This document shows, piece after piece, positions 44,435-53,464 of a DNA stretch of 64,000 nucleotides. Numbering within the stretch: position 1 is the stretch's first letter; each line of letters opens with the position of its first letter. The stretch covers positions 1-64,000 of the forward strand of contig CAVTWS010000024.1 of assembly GCA_963738445.1 (NCBI GenBank), read 5' to 3'. This stretch comes from CAVTWS01 sp963738445 (GTDB lineage: Bacteria; Actinomycetota; Acidimicrobiia; Acidimicrobiales; SHLQ01). Position numbers and translations under genes: made by a program. Under the pieces are notes generated by a model. That model was not told where the DNA came from. It saw only the letters and a program-made list of their open reading frames with translations, and made no database searches.

Positions 44435-45664
44435 ATGCGACCCGATGTCGTCGACGTCCCATTCGAGTCGATGACTCCAGTACAGCGAGCCCTCATCGCC
44501 TACGAGGGCAACGGCGCCTTGGACGTGGCCGAACCCCAATCGCTCATCGACGAGGTACGCCGTGCCACGCCGGTGCTGCGCTGGGAGATGGGCGTGGGCT
44601 TCTTCCTGATGGACGACATCGTGGCCGCCGGGCGCAACCCGGCGCTGCTGTCGTACTCGCCCGGCACACCCACCGGCATGGGTTCAGCGGAACCGCTGAT
44701 TCCACTTCACCTTTCCGGCGACGCCCACCGGCACTATCGACGGCTCCTCGATCCGCTCTTCGCGCCCAAGAAGATGGCGTTGCTCGAGCCCGAGATCCGT
44801 ACCCTCGCAAACGAGCTCATCGACGGGTTCATCGAGCGGGACGAGGTGGAGCTCCACGCGGCGTTCTGCGTACCGCTGCCCTCCACGATCTTCCTGACCC
44901 TGTTCGGGATGCCGCTCGACGACATGGACCAGCTGATCGAGTTCAAGGATCGGATCCTCAAGAACGGCGCCGCCTCGTTCGAGGAGCGCGAGGTGCTCGG
45001 ACTCGCCGCGGGGCGAGAGCTCGACGAACTCCTGGCCCACCGTCTAGCCGAGCGGAGGTCATCCCGGGCCAGGCACGACGACCTGCTCGACCAGTTCATG
45101 CACTTCGAAGTCGACGGCCACTCGCTGACCGACGGCGAGGTCGTGAACATCATGCACATGTTCACCATCGCTGGACTCGACACCGTCACGTCGTCGTTGT
45201 CGTGCATCCTGGCCTGGTTCGGCACCCATCCCGACGAACGCCGTCGGGTCATTGCCGACGCCGATCTCCTCGGGCCGGCGATCGAGGAGATCCTGAGGTT
45301 CGAGAGCCCGGTCCCGTCGAGCGGCGTACGGTTCGCCTCCGCCGACACCGAGGTCAACGGCGTCGCCGTGAAGCAGGGCGATCTGGTCTACCTGTGCTGG
45401 GCCAGCGCGAACCTCGACGCCACGGCGATCGACAACCCGCTCCAGGTCGACCTCGACCGGGTTGACAACCGGCACATCGCCTTCGCCGCCGGTGTCCATC
45501 GCTGCCTCGGGTCGCACCTGGCTCGCAACGAGCTCCGGGTCGCGATCGACCAGTTGCACCGCCGCGTGGCCGACTATTGGGTACCCGATGGGGGATCGGT
45601 CGAGTACGAGTTCGCCGGCGTACGCCAGGCCAGATCGCTGCCCGTCGCGTTCACTCCGGCGTGA
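44435..45664 (+). CDS. Cytochrome P450
   Basis: A 409-residue soluble P450. The oxygen-activation helix has AGLDTVTSS (about 246), the ExxR pair is Glu285/Arg288 (EEILRFES) and the haem thiolate Cys357 is in FAAGVHRCLGSHLAR. It lacks a membrane anchor and needs a separate ferredoxin and reductase, which are not adjacent. Catabolic actinobacterial P450s often hydroxylate the side chain or ring of terpenoids and steroids before CoA activation. It converges with the racemase-type gene, overlapping it by 14 nt. Confidence 0.92.
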   Translation: MRPDVVDVPFESMTPVQRALIAYEGNGALDVAEPQSLIDEVRRATPVLRWEMGVGFFLMDDIVAAGRNPALLSYSPGTPTGMGSAEPLIPLHLSGDAHRHYRRLLDPLFAPKKMALLEPEIRTLANELIDGFIERDEVELHAAFCVPLPSTIFLTLFGMPLDDMDQLIEFKDRILKNGAASFEEREVLGLAAGRELDELLAHRLAERRSSRARHDDLLDQFMHFEVDGHSLTDGEVVNIMHMFTIAGLDTVTSSLSCILAWFGTHPDERRRVIADADLLGPAIEEILRFESPVPSSGVRFASADTEVNGVAVKQGDLVYLCWASANLDATAIDNPLQVDLDRVDNRHIAFAAGVHRCLGSHLARNELRVAIDQLHRRVADYWVPDGGSVEYEFAGVRQARSLPVAFTPA

Positions 45665-46796
45665 TCGCCACCACGCCCGCATCGAGCAACCGCGCGATTC
45701 GGGACGCGTCATAACCCAGCTCGGCCAGGACGGCCTCGGTGTGCTCACCGGGCAGCGGGGGAACGAGGTCCAGGGCCGCCGGCGTTCGATCGAACCGCGG
45801 CGCGGGGGCGGGCTGGACCAACCCCCCGTGCTCTACGAAGACCTGGCGCGCCACGTTGTGCGGATGATTCGGCGCCTCGGTCAGGCTCAGCACCGGGGCG
45901 ACACACGAATCGGTTCCGGCGAACACCTGGGCCCACTCGTCGCGGCTCCGGGTGGCGAACTGCTCAGCGAAACGCGCCCGCAGGATCGGCCAGTTCTCGG
46001 GGTCGCCGCGGCGCGGCAACTCCTCGCCGTCGAGACCCAGGCCGCGCAAGAGCTCCTTGTAGAACGGTCCCTCGATGGCGCCTACCGCCACGTGGCGTCC
46101 ATCGGCGCACGTGTAGGTGTCGTAGTAGTTCGAACCGCCGTCGGCGAAGTTCACCCCCGGTTCGTCCCGCCACCGGCCCTGGGCGAGCAACCCGTGGACC
46201 ATCGCGGTCAACACCGCCGACCCGTCGACCATGGCGGCGTCGACGACCTGGCCCCGCCCGGAGCCGCCCGCTTCGACCAGTGCGGCAAGCACCCCCATGA
46301 CGAGGAACGCTCCGCCGCCCCCGAAGTCGCCGAGGTAGTTCACCGGCGCCAACGGCCTCTCGCCCGGGCGAGCCACCGTGTGCAAGATCCCCGACACCGC
46401 GATGTAGTCGATGTCGTGGCCGGCGGTGTGGGCGAGCGGGCCCGCCTGCCCCCAACCCGTCATGCGCCCGTACACCAGACGAGGGTTGCGGCCGAGGCAG
46501 GAATCGGGGCCGAGACCGAGACGTTCCATCACCCCAGGTCGGAAACCCTCGATCAGGATGTCGGCGCGTTCGGCGAGGCCCAGCACGACCTCGATCCCGT
46601 CGGGAGACTTCAGGTCGACCATGATCGACCGGCGGCCCCGGTGCATCACGTACTCGCGGGCGCCTTCGACGCTGGTGTCCAGCCGATCCACCCGGATCAC
46701 CTCGGCGCCGAGGTCGGCCAAGATCATGGCGGCGAAGGGCGCCGGTCCCAGGCCCGCCATCTCGAGCACCCGCTTGCCGGCCAGCGGACCACCCAC
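45651..46796 (-). CDS. Alpha-methylacyl-CoA racemase-like CoA-transferase family III protein
   Basis: A 381-residue protein closest in pattern to Mycobacterium MCR/AMACR. It has LADLGAEVIRVDRLDT near the start, RSIMVDLKSPDG, GWGQAGPLAHTAGHDIDYIA with the catalytic His, and VNYLGDFGGGG with the catalytic Asp. AMACR enzymes epimerise the 2-methyl branch of sterol or isoprenoid side-chain acyl-CoAs so that beta-oxidation can proceed. GTG 46796 is supported by TAGTGT 7 nt upstream, a leaderless arrangement; the frame reads on upstream inside the opposite gene and is not real. Confidence 0.85.
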   Translation of the reverse strand: MGGPLAGKRVLEMAGLGPAPFAAMILADLGAEVIRVDRLDTSVEGAREYVMHRGRRSIMVDLKSPDGIEVVLGLAERADILIEGFRPGVMERLGLGPDSCLGRNPRLVYGRMTGWGQAGPLAHTAGHDIDYIAVSGILHTVARPGERPLAPVNYLGDFGGGGAFLVMGVLAALVEAGGSGRGQVVDAAMVDGSAVLTAMVHGLLAQGRWRDEPGVNFADGGSNYYDTYTCADGRHVAVGAIEGPFYKELLRGLGLDGEELPRRGDPENWPILRARFAEQFATRSRDEWAQVFAGTDSCVAPVLSLTEAPNHPHNVARQVFVEHGGLVQPAPAPRFDRTPAALDLVPPLPGEHTEAVLAELGYDASRIARLLDAGVVAITPE

Positions 46797-46802
46797 GTTC
46801 GC

Positions 46803-46832
46803 TACACTAATCGTCAAATGATCCACCTGATT
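46803..46832. promoter_or_regulatory. Divergent promoter and palindromic operator (racemase/ligase)
   Basis: AATGAT-CCAC-CTGATT at 46817-46832. TACACT (46803-46808) can serve the ligase and TAGTGT (minus, 46809-46804) ends 7 nt before GTG 46796 of the racemase gene. The two -10 boxes overlap. Confidence 0.55.
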
Positions 46833-46837
46833 CCGCG

Positions 46838-48281
46838 ATGACCGGCGGGGAGACGTGGTCGTCGCTCTTCGCTCGACGATTCGGCACCGGTGACATCGCG
46901 GTCGTCGCCGGCGACGACCGCTGGTCGGCCGACGAACTCGCTGCCCGGGCCGCGGGCGCGGCCCGCGTGGCTCGACGATCTCGGTGCGCCCCCGGGGCGG
47001 CCGGTCGCCGCTCTGGTCACCAGCACGCCCGACACCTTCGCCCTCGCTTTGGGAGGGACTGGGTCCGGGAGACCCCTCGCTCCGCTCGGACCTCGCCTGA
47101 CCGTCGCCGAGCTGCGACCGTGCCTCGAAGGGCTTCAGTCGAACGTGCTCGTCACCGAACCGGGCTTCGAGGAGATAGCGGCCACCGCCGTCGAGGGGCT
47201 CGGCATCGCCGTCGCCACCCAACCTCGCTTCGAGCCGTCGGACCGAACGCTCGACTGGGCCCCGGCCCCTGACAGCGTGGCCATCGTCATCCACACCTCG
47301 GGCACGTCCGGTGTGCCCAAGATGGTGAACTACCGCCAGGACCGACTGGCGCACCGCACGCACCTCAACGCCGCGCTGCTCGGGTTCGGGCCCGGGTGCC
47401 TCTACGCCTCGGCCTCGCCGTTCCACCACATCGCCGGGGCCGGCATGCTCTACGTGGCCATGGGCGCCGGGGCCGCGCTGTGCCCGTTCCCGTCGTTCAC
47501 GGTCGACGCGTGGGACGACGTCGTCGACCGCGGCGTCACCCACGCGCTGCTGGTTCCCAGCATGGTCGAGCAGCTCCTCGATTCCGGGCGGCTCACCCCC
47601 GGAGCCCTGCGGTTCCTCCACTACGGCGCGTCGAGGATCCACCCGGAGACACTCCGGCGTCTCATGTCGAGCCTGCCCGGTGTCGAGCTGGCCCAGATCT
47701 ACGGCCAGACCGAAGGCAGCCCGATCACCTGCCTCACCACTGCAGACCACCGGCGCATCGTCGACGGCGACATCCACCTGTTGGCGTCGCAAGGACGCGC
47801 CGTGCCGACCGTCGAACTCGTCATCGCCGATCCCGACGACACCGGGATCGGCGAGGTGTGGGCCCGCGCCCCTCACCTCTTCCGACCAGACGACGACGGC
47901 TGGCTTCGCACCGGCGACCTCGGCCGAATCGACGACGAGGGCTACCTCTACGTCAGCGGCCGCAAGGGCGACGTCATCACCCGCGGCGGCGAGAACGTGT
48001 ATCCCGAAGCCGTCGAGGCGGTCATCGCAACTCACCCCGGCGTGCGCGAAGTGGCCGTGATCGGCGTCCCGGACCGCCGGCTCGGCGAACGCATCGTCGC
48101 CTTCGTCGTGCCCGTCGACCCGGCCCAGCCCCCGACCGTCGACGACCTGCGGGCCCATGCTCGCCGGGATCTCGCCGGGTTCAAAGTGCCGGAGGCGTGG
48201 CAGTTCATCGACGTGCTCCCGCGCAACGCCGCCGGCAAGATCCTCCGCCGCGAGCTTCGCAACCTCATCCCCCGACCCTGA
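46838..48281 (+). CDS. Acyl-CoA synthetase (AMP-forming; frameshifted)
   Basis: About 480 residues. The N-terminal part from ATG 46838 reads MTGGETWSSLFARRFGTGDI to WSADELAARAAGAA. After one extra base at about 46957-46970 (GGCGCGGCCCGCG) the frame continues AWLDDLGAPPGRPVAALVTS to the end. The P-loop is VIHTSGTSGVPKMVNY, motif A5 is QIYGQTEGSP, the hinge LRTGDLGRIDDEG, and the catalytic Lys is in NAAGKILRREL. A MaoC gene follows after 12 nt. Confidence 0.8.
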
Positions 48282-48293
48282 ACGGAGAAACCC

Positions 48294-48770
48294 ATGGACC
48301 TGACCGGCATCCCCGAACTCATCACCGGGCGCACTTGGGAGGAGATGCCCGTCGGATTCACCTTCCGCTCATCCTCGCGGACCATCACCGAGCCCGATAT
48401 CCGGGGGTTCGTGAACCTTGCCGGGATCAACGAACCGTTGTTCTACGACGCCCAGGCGGGGCTCGAGGCCGGGTACACCGCACCGCCGGCCCCTGGCATG
48501 ATGACGTTCGCCTTCGCCGAAGGTCTGGTGATCCAGGGCGGCTCGATCCATGGAACCGGCCTGGCGTTCATGCACACCGACATGAAGGTCGCGGCGCCGG
48601 TGTACGCCGGTGACACCATCACCGTGGTCGTCGAGGTCACCGAGTCACGGGCGACCAGCAAGCCGGGCCGGGGCGTGGTCACCACCCGCAACACCGTCGT
48701 CAACCAACGAGGCGAGACCGTCATGGTCTACAACCCGGTGCGGCTCACCAAGGGCCGCGATCACGCGTGA
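48294..48770 (+). CDS. MaoC-like hot-dog hydratase
   Basis: A 158-residue single hot-dog protein. The family pattern is TFRSSSRTITEPDIRGFVNL, PAPGMMTFAFAEGL and the C-terminal RGETVMVYNPVRL. The usual catalytic Asp-x4-His is partly changed (NLAGINEPLFYD), so it may be a binding subunit or a thioesterase-type member. It lies 12 nt after the ligase, and GAGAAACCC precedes the ATG weakly. Terminator-like pairing follows, before the convergent kinase-like gene. Confidence 0.8.
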   Translation: MDLTGIPELITGRTWEEMPVGFTFRSSSRTITEPDIRGFVNLAGINEPLFYDAQAGLEAGYTAPPAPGMMTFAFAEGLVIQGGSIHGTGLAFMHTDMKVAAPVYAGDTITVVVEVTESRATSKPGRGVVTTRNTVVNQRGETVMVYNPVRLTKGRDHA

Positions 48771-48772
48771 GG

Positions 48773-48794
48773 CGCGACCCGAACGGGCGTCGCG
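48773..48794. terminator. Possible bidirectional terminator hairpin
   Basis: CGCGAC (48773-48778) pairs with GTCGCG (48789-48794), with additional CC/GG pairs inside, in the gap between convergent genes. No T-tract is seen. Confidence 0.35.
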
Positions 48795-49820
48795 TCAGCT
48801 GTCGAGCGCCGCCATCGTGTCGAGCTCGTCGGCGGCGGTCAGGCAGCGGCGCAGAAACTCGGTTTGCGCCGCGTCGGTGTGCACGCCGTCGGGCGTGATG
48901 AGCCACATGAGCACGCCGTAGAGGGCGGATTGGCGGTACCGCAACCAGGCCTCGTCGAACCCCGGCGGTTCGACGCCGAGCGTGCTCAGCCGGGCCAGGT
49001 ACCCGCGGATCAGGTCGGCCTGATGGGCCATGCGGTCGGCCGGGGTCAGGGCGGTCGTGAGGAGGTAGGTCACGTCGACCGACCAGCTGGCGGCGAGAGC
49101 CATCTGCCAGTCGAAGACGCCGCCCGGACGGCCGTCGAGGTAATACACGTTCGCGGCGTGCACGTCGGCGTGGGCCAGGGTGAGCGGTCCCGTCGACAGG
49201 TGCTCGGTCAACCGGTCGAAGGCCGGCCACCACGACGCTTCCGGCCATCGATCGGGATCCACGAGGGCGGCGCGGTGACCCGACCGCAGGTGCTTGTGGG
49301 CCAGGCGGGGACCGATCTCGCGCCAGAAGCGCATCTGGGCGTTCGTCCTCGGAGTGCTTGCCCACGGCAGCTCGCGTTCGGCGACGCCCCACCAGGGGGC
49401 GTGGATGGCCGCCAGTGTCGCCAGCACCCCGTCGACATCGTCGACCGACGCCGGTTCGAGCACCGAGCCGATGCGGAGCCCGGGCCTTCGGGCGAGATCC
49501 TCCATCAGGATCCAGAACTCGACGTCTCCCCCGGCCGCGTCCACGGCATACACCCGAGGTTGCTCCACACCCAGGGCCGGGAGGACGTCGCGATACATGC
49601 GGACCTCGGTCGAGTACATCTCGGCGGGGAAATTGAAACGGGCCAGGTTCCGCTTGAGGAACATCACCGTGGGCAGGTCGGTCGGCTCGCCGTAGGTGAG
49701 CCCGAGGCGCACGCGGTTCGCCGAACCCGACGTCTCGTCGAGCACCTCGACGCGCTCGACGGCGACCCCGAGGAGTCCGCTGAGCCGGTCCGGAGCGAGG
49801 TGTCGATCCTCGTCGGTCAT
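48795..49820 (-). CDS. APH/ecdysteroid-kinase-like phosphotransferase
   Basis: A 341-residue kinase-fold protein. The catalytic loop is LTLAHADVHAANVYYL (HxDxHxxN form) and the metal-binding motif VFDWQMA. The N-terminal lobe shows TVMFLKRNLARFNFPAEMYS with the ATP-binding Lys and FWILMEDLARRPGL in the hinge. Relatives are frequent in acyl-CoA and steroid degradation clusters and may phosphorylate hydroxylated substrates. It is the second such kinase in the window (the other starts at 29934) but belongs to a different subfamily. It starts 5 nt before the end of the upstream SDR gene's reading direction, so the two are one unit. Confidence 0.8.
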   Translation of the reverse strand: MTDEDRHLAPDRLSGLLGVAVERVEVLDETSGSANRVRLGLTYGEPTDLPTVMFLKRNLARFNFPAEMYSTEVRMYRDVLPALGVEQPRVYAVDAAGGDVEFWILMEDLARRPGLRIGSVLEPASVDDVDGVLATLAAIHAPWWGVAERELPWASTPRTNAQMRFWREIGPRLAHKHLRSGHRAALVDPDRWPEASWWPAFDRLTEHLSTGPLTLAHADVHAANVYYLDGRPGGVFDWQMALAASWSVDVTYLLTTALTPADRMAHQADLIRGYLARLSTLGVEPPGFDEAWLRYRQSALYGVLMWLITPDGVHTDAAQTEFLRRCLTAADELDTMAALDS

Positions 49821-49824
49821 CGAG

Positions 49825-50635
49825 TCATCCGTTCATGAGGTTCAGCCGCCGCCGCGTGTGGGCCAACCAGCCTTCGTAGTCGGCTCCCTTGCGAGCGAAC
49901 GACGCGGCGACGCGCTCGTGGGGCAGGATGAGGAACGGCTCGGTCGTGCCCATGGCCTCGACGGTGAGGGCGGCGACCTGCTCGGGCATGAGCACCTCGC
50001 CCAGAGCACCGGTGTCGGGCGGTCCCGTGATGGCGTCGTCGGGGGTTCGGCCGAACATCCCGGTGTAGACCGCATTGGGACACAGACACGACACCCGGAG
50101 ACCACGATCGTGATACCGGAGCGTGAGCCACTCGGCGAAGCCCAGCGCGCCGTGTTTGGTCATCGTGTAACCAGGCCCGGACGGACCCGTGATCAGAGCA
50201 GCCGAGGAGATCGTCTGCAGAAGGTAGCCCTGGCCCCGTTCGAGCATCGATGGCACCACGGCTCGGGCGGCCCACACGTGCGCCAGCTGGTTCACTCTGG
50301 TGATCTGCTCCCAGGCGTCGATCGACTGGCCGAGGTCGCCGGGGGCGGGGTCGCTGTAGCCGGCGTTCGAACAGAACACATCGACCGGCCCGTACCGCGA
50401 ACTCGGCGGCGGCGACCAGCGCCTCGACCTGCGCGGCATCAGCAACGTCGCACTCCATCCCGTAGCCGCCGACGCCGTACTCGGCGACAGCATGCCCGGA
50501 CGACTCGGCCCAGGCACCGTTCAGATCTCCGACAACGACACCACGAGCTCCGGCTCGTGCGAAGGCTTCGACCAGAGCTCGCCCGATGCCGTTGCCACCC
50601 CCCGTTACGACCACGACCCGATCGTTGAGATCCAT
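49825..50635 (-). CDS. Short-chain dehydrogenase/reductase (frameshifted)
   Basis: About 269 residues. The N-terminal part from ATG 50635 has VVVVTGGGNGIGRALVEAFA and MECDVADAAQVEALVAAAE. After an extra T at about 50395-50410 it resumes SRYGPVDVFCSNAGYS, with catalytic Ser (QTISSAAL) and YTMTK. The ATG is 7 nt after TAACCT on the minus strand, a leaderless arrangement next to the palindrome at 50653. It probably oxidises a 3-hydroxyacyl-CoA or a ring hydroxyl. It is followed by the kinase-like gene. Confidence 0.8.
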
Positions 50636-50642
50636 CGACCGG

Positions 50643-50678
50643 AGGTTAGACCAATCAGTTAACTCAATGTGCTACCTT
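50643..50678. promoter_or_regulatory. Divergent leaderless promoters with palindromic operator
   Basis: AATCAG-TTAA-CTCAAT (50653-50668) lies between TAACCT on the minus strand (50648-50643, 7 nt before ATG 50635) and TACCTT on the plus strand (50673-50678, 8 nt before ATG 50687). Confidence 0.6.
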
Positions 50679-50686
50679 CGCGCGCC

Positions 50687-51629
50687 ATGGAGGACCATCG
50701 AGTGCGCCTCGACAGCCACGTGGTGATCGTCACCGGCGCCGGGAACGGACTGGGCCGCGCGCATGCCCTCGAACTCGCCCGACGCGGCGCCGCGGTCGTG
50801 GTCAACGATCCCGGCCTCGACACCGTGGGCCGTGGCGGTTCACACGCGAGCGCCGACCACGTCGTCGCCGAGATCACGACCGCCGGAGGTTCCGCCACGG
50901 CCGACTATCAGTCGGTGGCCACCACGGCCGGATGCGACTCCCTGGTCGCCGCCGCCATCGAGCACCACGGCCGGCTCGACGCCGTGGTCCACAACGCCGG
51001 GTTCACCCGCAACGCACCCATACCCGACCAGACCGACGAGGACCACATCGATCCCGTGCTCGCCGTGCACCTACGAGCCGGCATGGCCCTGACCCGCGCT
51101 GCGTGGCCGACGTTCGTCGACACAAGGTTCCGGCCGCTTCGTCTACACGAGCTCGGGGACGGGGGCATGGGGTCGCGCCGAAGGAGCGAACTACGCGGCG
51201 GCCAAGGCCGGCTTGATCGGGCTGTGCAACGTCGCCGCCATCGAGGGCGCCGTCCACGGGATCCTGGCCAATGCCGTATTGCCGGTCGCGTGGACACGCC
51301 TGGCCGGCGCCCCTGACGTGACGGACCGTTCGGCCGAGGCCGACGCCATGCGGAGCGGCCCCGACCCGCGCATGGCCCCCGAGTGGGTGTCGCCGCTCGT
51401 GGCACTCCTGGCCAGCGCCTCCTGGACCGACACGCGGCGGTTCTTCTCGTGCGCGCTCGGCCGCTACGCCGAGGTGTTCGTGGGTGTCACCGACGGCTGG
51501 TTGGCGCCCGGTGACACGCCGCCGACCGCCGAGGACATCGTCGACCATCTGACCGCCATCACGGACCGAGCACGCTTCCGGGTGCCGGCGAGCGTCTTCG
51601 ACGAGCTTGCGGGCATCACCCCACGTTGA
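50687..51629 (+). CDS. Short-chain dehydrogenase, (3R)-hydroxyacyl-CoA dehydrogenase-like (frameshifted)
   Basis: About 313 residues with VVIVTGAGNGLGRAHALELA and AAVVVNDPGLDTVGRGG, a pattern shared with HSD17B4-type (3R)-hydroxyacyl-CoA dehydrogenases. The frame breaks at about 51118-51135 (ACACAAGG, one base extra), after which SGRFVYTSSGTGAWG and NYAAAKAGLIG give the catalytic Ser, Tyr and Lys. It would act after a MaoC-type (R)-hydratase. ATG 50687 is set by the -10 box 8 nt upstream. It overlaps the convergent GntR gene by 14 nt. Confidence 0.8.
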
Positions 51630-52353
51630 CGGCGTCGATCACCGTGCCGCCGACTTCGGCGAGCACCGTGTTGGCGGCGACGAGGTGGGCCCGCCAGATA
51701 CGCTCGGCTTCGTCGGCGTCGCCGCTTCGAATGTGTTCGATGACCCGTTCGCGCGCCCGCTGGCCCCGACGATTGTGAGCCTCGTCAGTGGGCCGGAGCA
51801 CCCGCGTGTACGCCTGGGTGACTCCCTTGGCGATCTCCTCCAGCATCGTCGTGATGAGGATCAGGGCCTCGTTGCCGGTGAGCTGCACCAGGAGCGCGTT
51901 GAACTCACCGAACCGGAGCGGTTCCTTGTTGAAGTCGACGCCTTCGAGACACTCGGTCAGCCGATCGGCGACGGCGACGCGATCGCGGCGGCGAGCCAGC
52001 CACCCGGCGGCCGGAGCCTCCACCAGGGCACGCACTTCGAGCAGGTCCGACACCGTGCACTCGCGGTGCTGCAACACCACCGCTGCGTAGCGGGCGGCGG
52101 CGTCGATCGAGGGCACCTGCACGCGGGCGCCGCCACGAGCGCCGCGCCGAACAGCGACGAGCCCCTCGGACTCGAGGATGCGGAAGGCTTCGCGAAGCGT
52201 CGGACGCGAGATCGAGAACTGCTCCATGAGCGTCGCCTCGGGCGGCAAGGCGTCGCCTTCGACCAGTTCTCCGGTGGCGATGGTGCGACGGATCTGCCCG
52301 GCGACCAACTCGGCGGTCTTGGGAACACGGAGATCGAAGGTGCGAAGGGCCAT
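51616..52353 (-). CDS. GntR-family (FCD) transcriptional regulator
   Basis: A 245-residue regulator with one winged helix (GDALPPEATLMEQFSISRPT then VAVRRGARGGARV) and a C-terminal all-helical FCD ligand-binding domain with the usual His residues (VLQHRECTV and HIRSGD). FCD regulators commonly sense acyl-CoAs or organic acids. TAGGGT ends 9 nt before ATG 52353. It may co-regulate the cluster with the double GntR-FCD protein. No palindrome of the shared type stands at its own promoter. Confidence 0.87.
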   Translation of the reverse strand: MALRTFDLRVPKTAELVAGQIRRTIATGELVEGDALPPEATLMEQFSISRPTLREAFRILESEGLVAVRRGARGGARVQVPSIDAAARYAAVVLQHRECTVSDLLEVRALVEAPAAGWLARRRDRVAVADRLTECLEGVDFNKEPLRFGEFNALLVQLTGNEALILITTMLEEIAKGVTQAYTRVLRPTDEAHNRRGQRARERVIEHIRSGDADEAERIWRAHLVAANTVLAEVGGTVIDAVNVG

Positions 52354-52421
52354 GGACGAGGAACCCTATCGGTCGCCCAGGTGATGCCCGCTGATCGGCT
52401 CGGCGCACCGGTCTGGGGCAC

Positions 52422-53438
52422 TCACGACGCGTCCCGGAGGGCGTCGACCGTGGCCGCAAGAGCCTCGGGAGCCAGACGGTAGTTCACGTACAACGACACC
52501 CGGTCGAAGCTGTGCCCCCACCGTTCAGCGACGCCTGCGCCGACACTCGCCGGGTCTCCCACCACGGCCACGAGGTCGAGGAGCTCGTCGTCGATGAGGT
52601 CGCCCATCTCGACCCACTTGCCTTCCTTGGACAGGCGAGTGAGCTCGGGGCCGAGCTCGGCACGATCGTGCAAGTCGAGCACGGCACGATACGCGGGCGT
52701 CGATGCGTAGAAGGCGATCTGACGCTTGGTGCCGCGGACGGCCTCGGCCAGCTCGTTCTCGTCGCGCCCCACGGCGACGAACGCCATGCCGTTGACGACG
52801 AAGTCGGCGAGGTCGGCTCGGCCGGCCTTCGATCGGCCCCTCGTCAAGGCCGGAACCGTGACCTCGTCGAGGTACCGCCGAGTTGTGAAGGGGTGAACGA
52901 AGAAGCCGTCGCACACCTCGCCGGCGACCTCGGTCATCAGCTCGCCCACACCGGCCAGGTAGACGGGGGGCGGCCCGAACTCGTGCGCAGGCGGCGAGAA
53001 GAACGGGGTCATGAGCGTGTGGGTGTAGAACTCGCCGCGAAAGTCGAGCCGCTCGCCGTCCTGCCAGTTCGACCACAGAGCACGCAGGGCGAGGACGAAC
53101 TCCCGCATGCGGGCGGCCGGGTGCGACCACGGCATCGAGAACCGCCGCTCGATGTGTCCTTTGACCTGTGAACCGACGCCGAGGACGAATCGACCTTGGC
53201 TGTACCGAGCGAGGTCGTACGACGTCTGGGCCAGGGTCAACGGTGAGCGCCCGAACGCGATGGCGATCGACGTCCCGATCGTCACCCGCTCGGTGGTGCC
53301 GGCCACGCTCAACAGCCGGAGGAAGGGGTCGTGGTTGGTCTCGCCCGTCCAGATGCCGTCGTAGCCCTCGGCCTCCAACTGCGCCGAGGTGCCGGCAACT
53401 CCGTCGAACTCGTGCGACAGCATGGCGTCGATCTTCAC
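52422..53438 (-). CDS. Luciferase-like monooxygenase family oxidoreductase
   Basis: A 338-residue TIM-barrel LLM protein. Signatures are EAEGYDGIWTGETNHDPFLR, VTIGTSIAIAFGRSPL, RFVLGVGSQVKGHIERRFSM and PPVYLAGVGELMTEVAGEV. This layout matches F420-dependent actinobacterial members of catabolic clusters. GTG 53438 has AAGGGA 7 nt upstream; the longer open frame upstream lies inside the SDR gene region. It lies 26 nt downstream of an SDR gene and is probably co-transcribed. Confidence 0.85.
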   Translation of the reverse strand: MKIDAMLSHEFDGVAGTSAQLEAEGYDGIWTGETNHDPFLRLLSVAGTTERVTIGTSIAIAFGRSPLTLAQTSYDLARYSQGRFVLGVGSQVKGHIERRFSMPWSHPAARMREFVLALRALWSNWQDGERLDFRGEFYTHTLMTPFFSPPAHEFGPPPVYLAGVGELMTEVAGEVCDGFFVHPFTTRRYLDEVTVPALTRGRSKAGRADLADFVVNGMAFVAVGRDENELAEAVRGTKRQIAFYASTPAYRAVLDLHDRAELGPELTRLSKEGKWVEMGDLIDDELLDLVAVVGDPASVGAGVAERWGHSFDRVSLYVNYRLAPEALAATVDALRDAS

Positions 53439-53464
53439 CGTTCGGTCCCTTCTCTCATCTCGTC

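Noticed and set aside
46797..48158. Long minus-strand extension of the racemase-type gene (frame open to 48158)
   Set aside because: It lies opposite a well conserved acyl-CoA ligase and reads as Arg/Gly/Asp-rich low-complexity sequence. The family start and a leaderless -10 box support GTG 46796.
45651..51629. Exactly 14-nt overlaps of two convergent gene pairs (45651-45664 and 51616-51629) as a regulatory feature
   Set aside because: Both overlaps are real, but two cases of equal length can be chance and no shared sequence was found in them.
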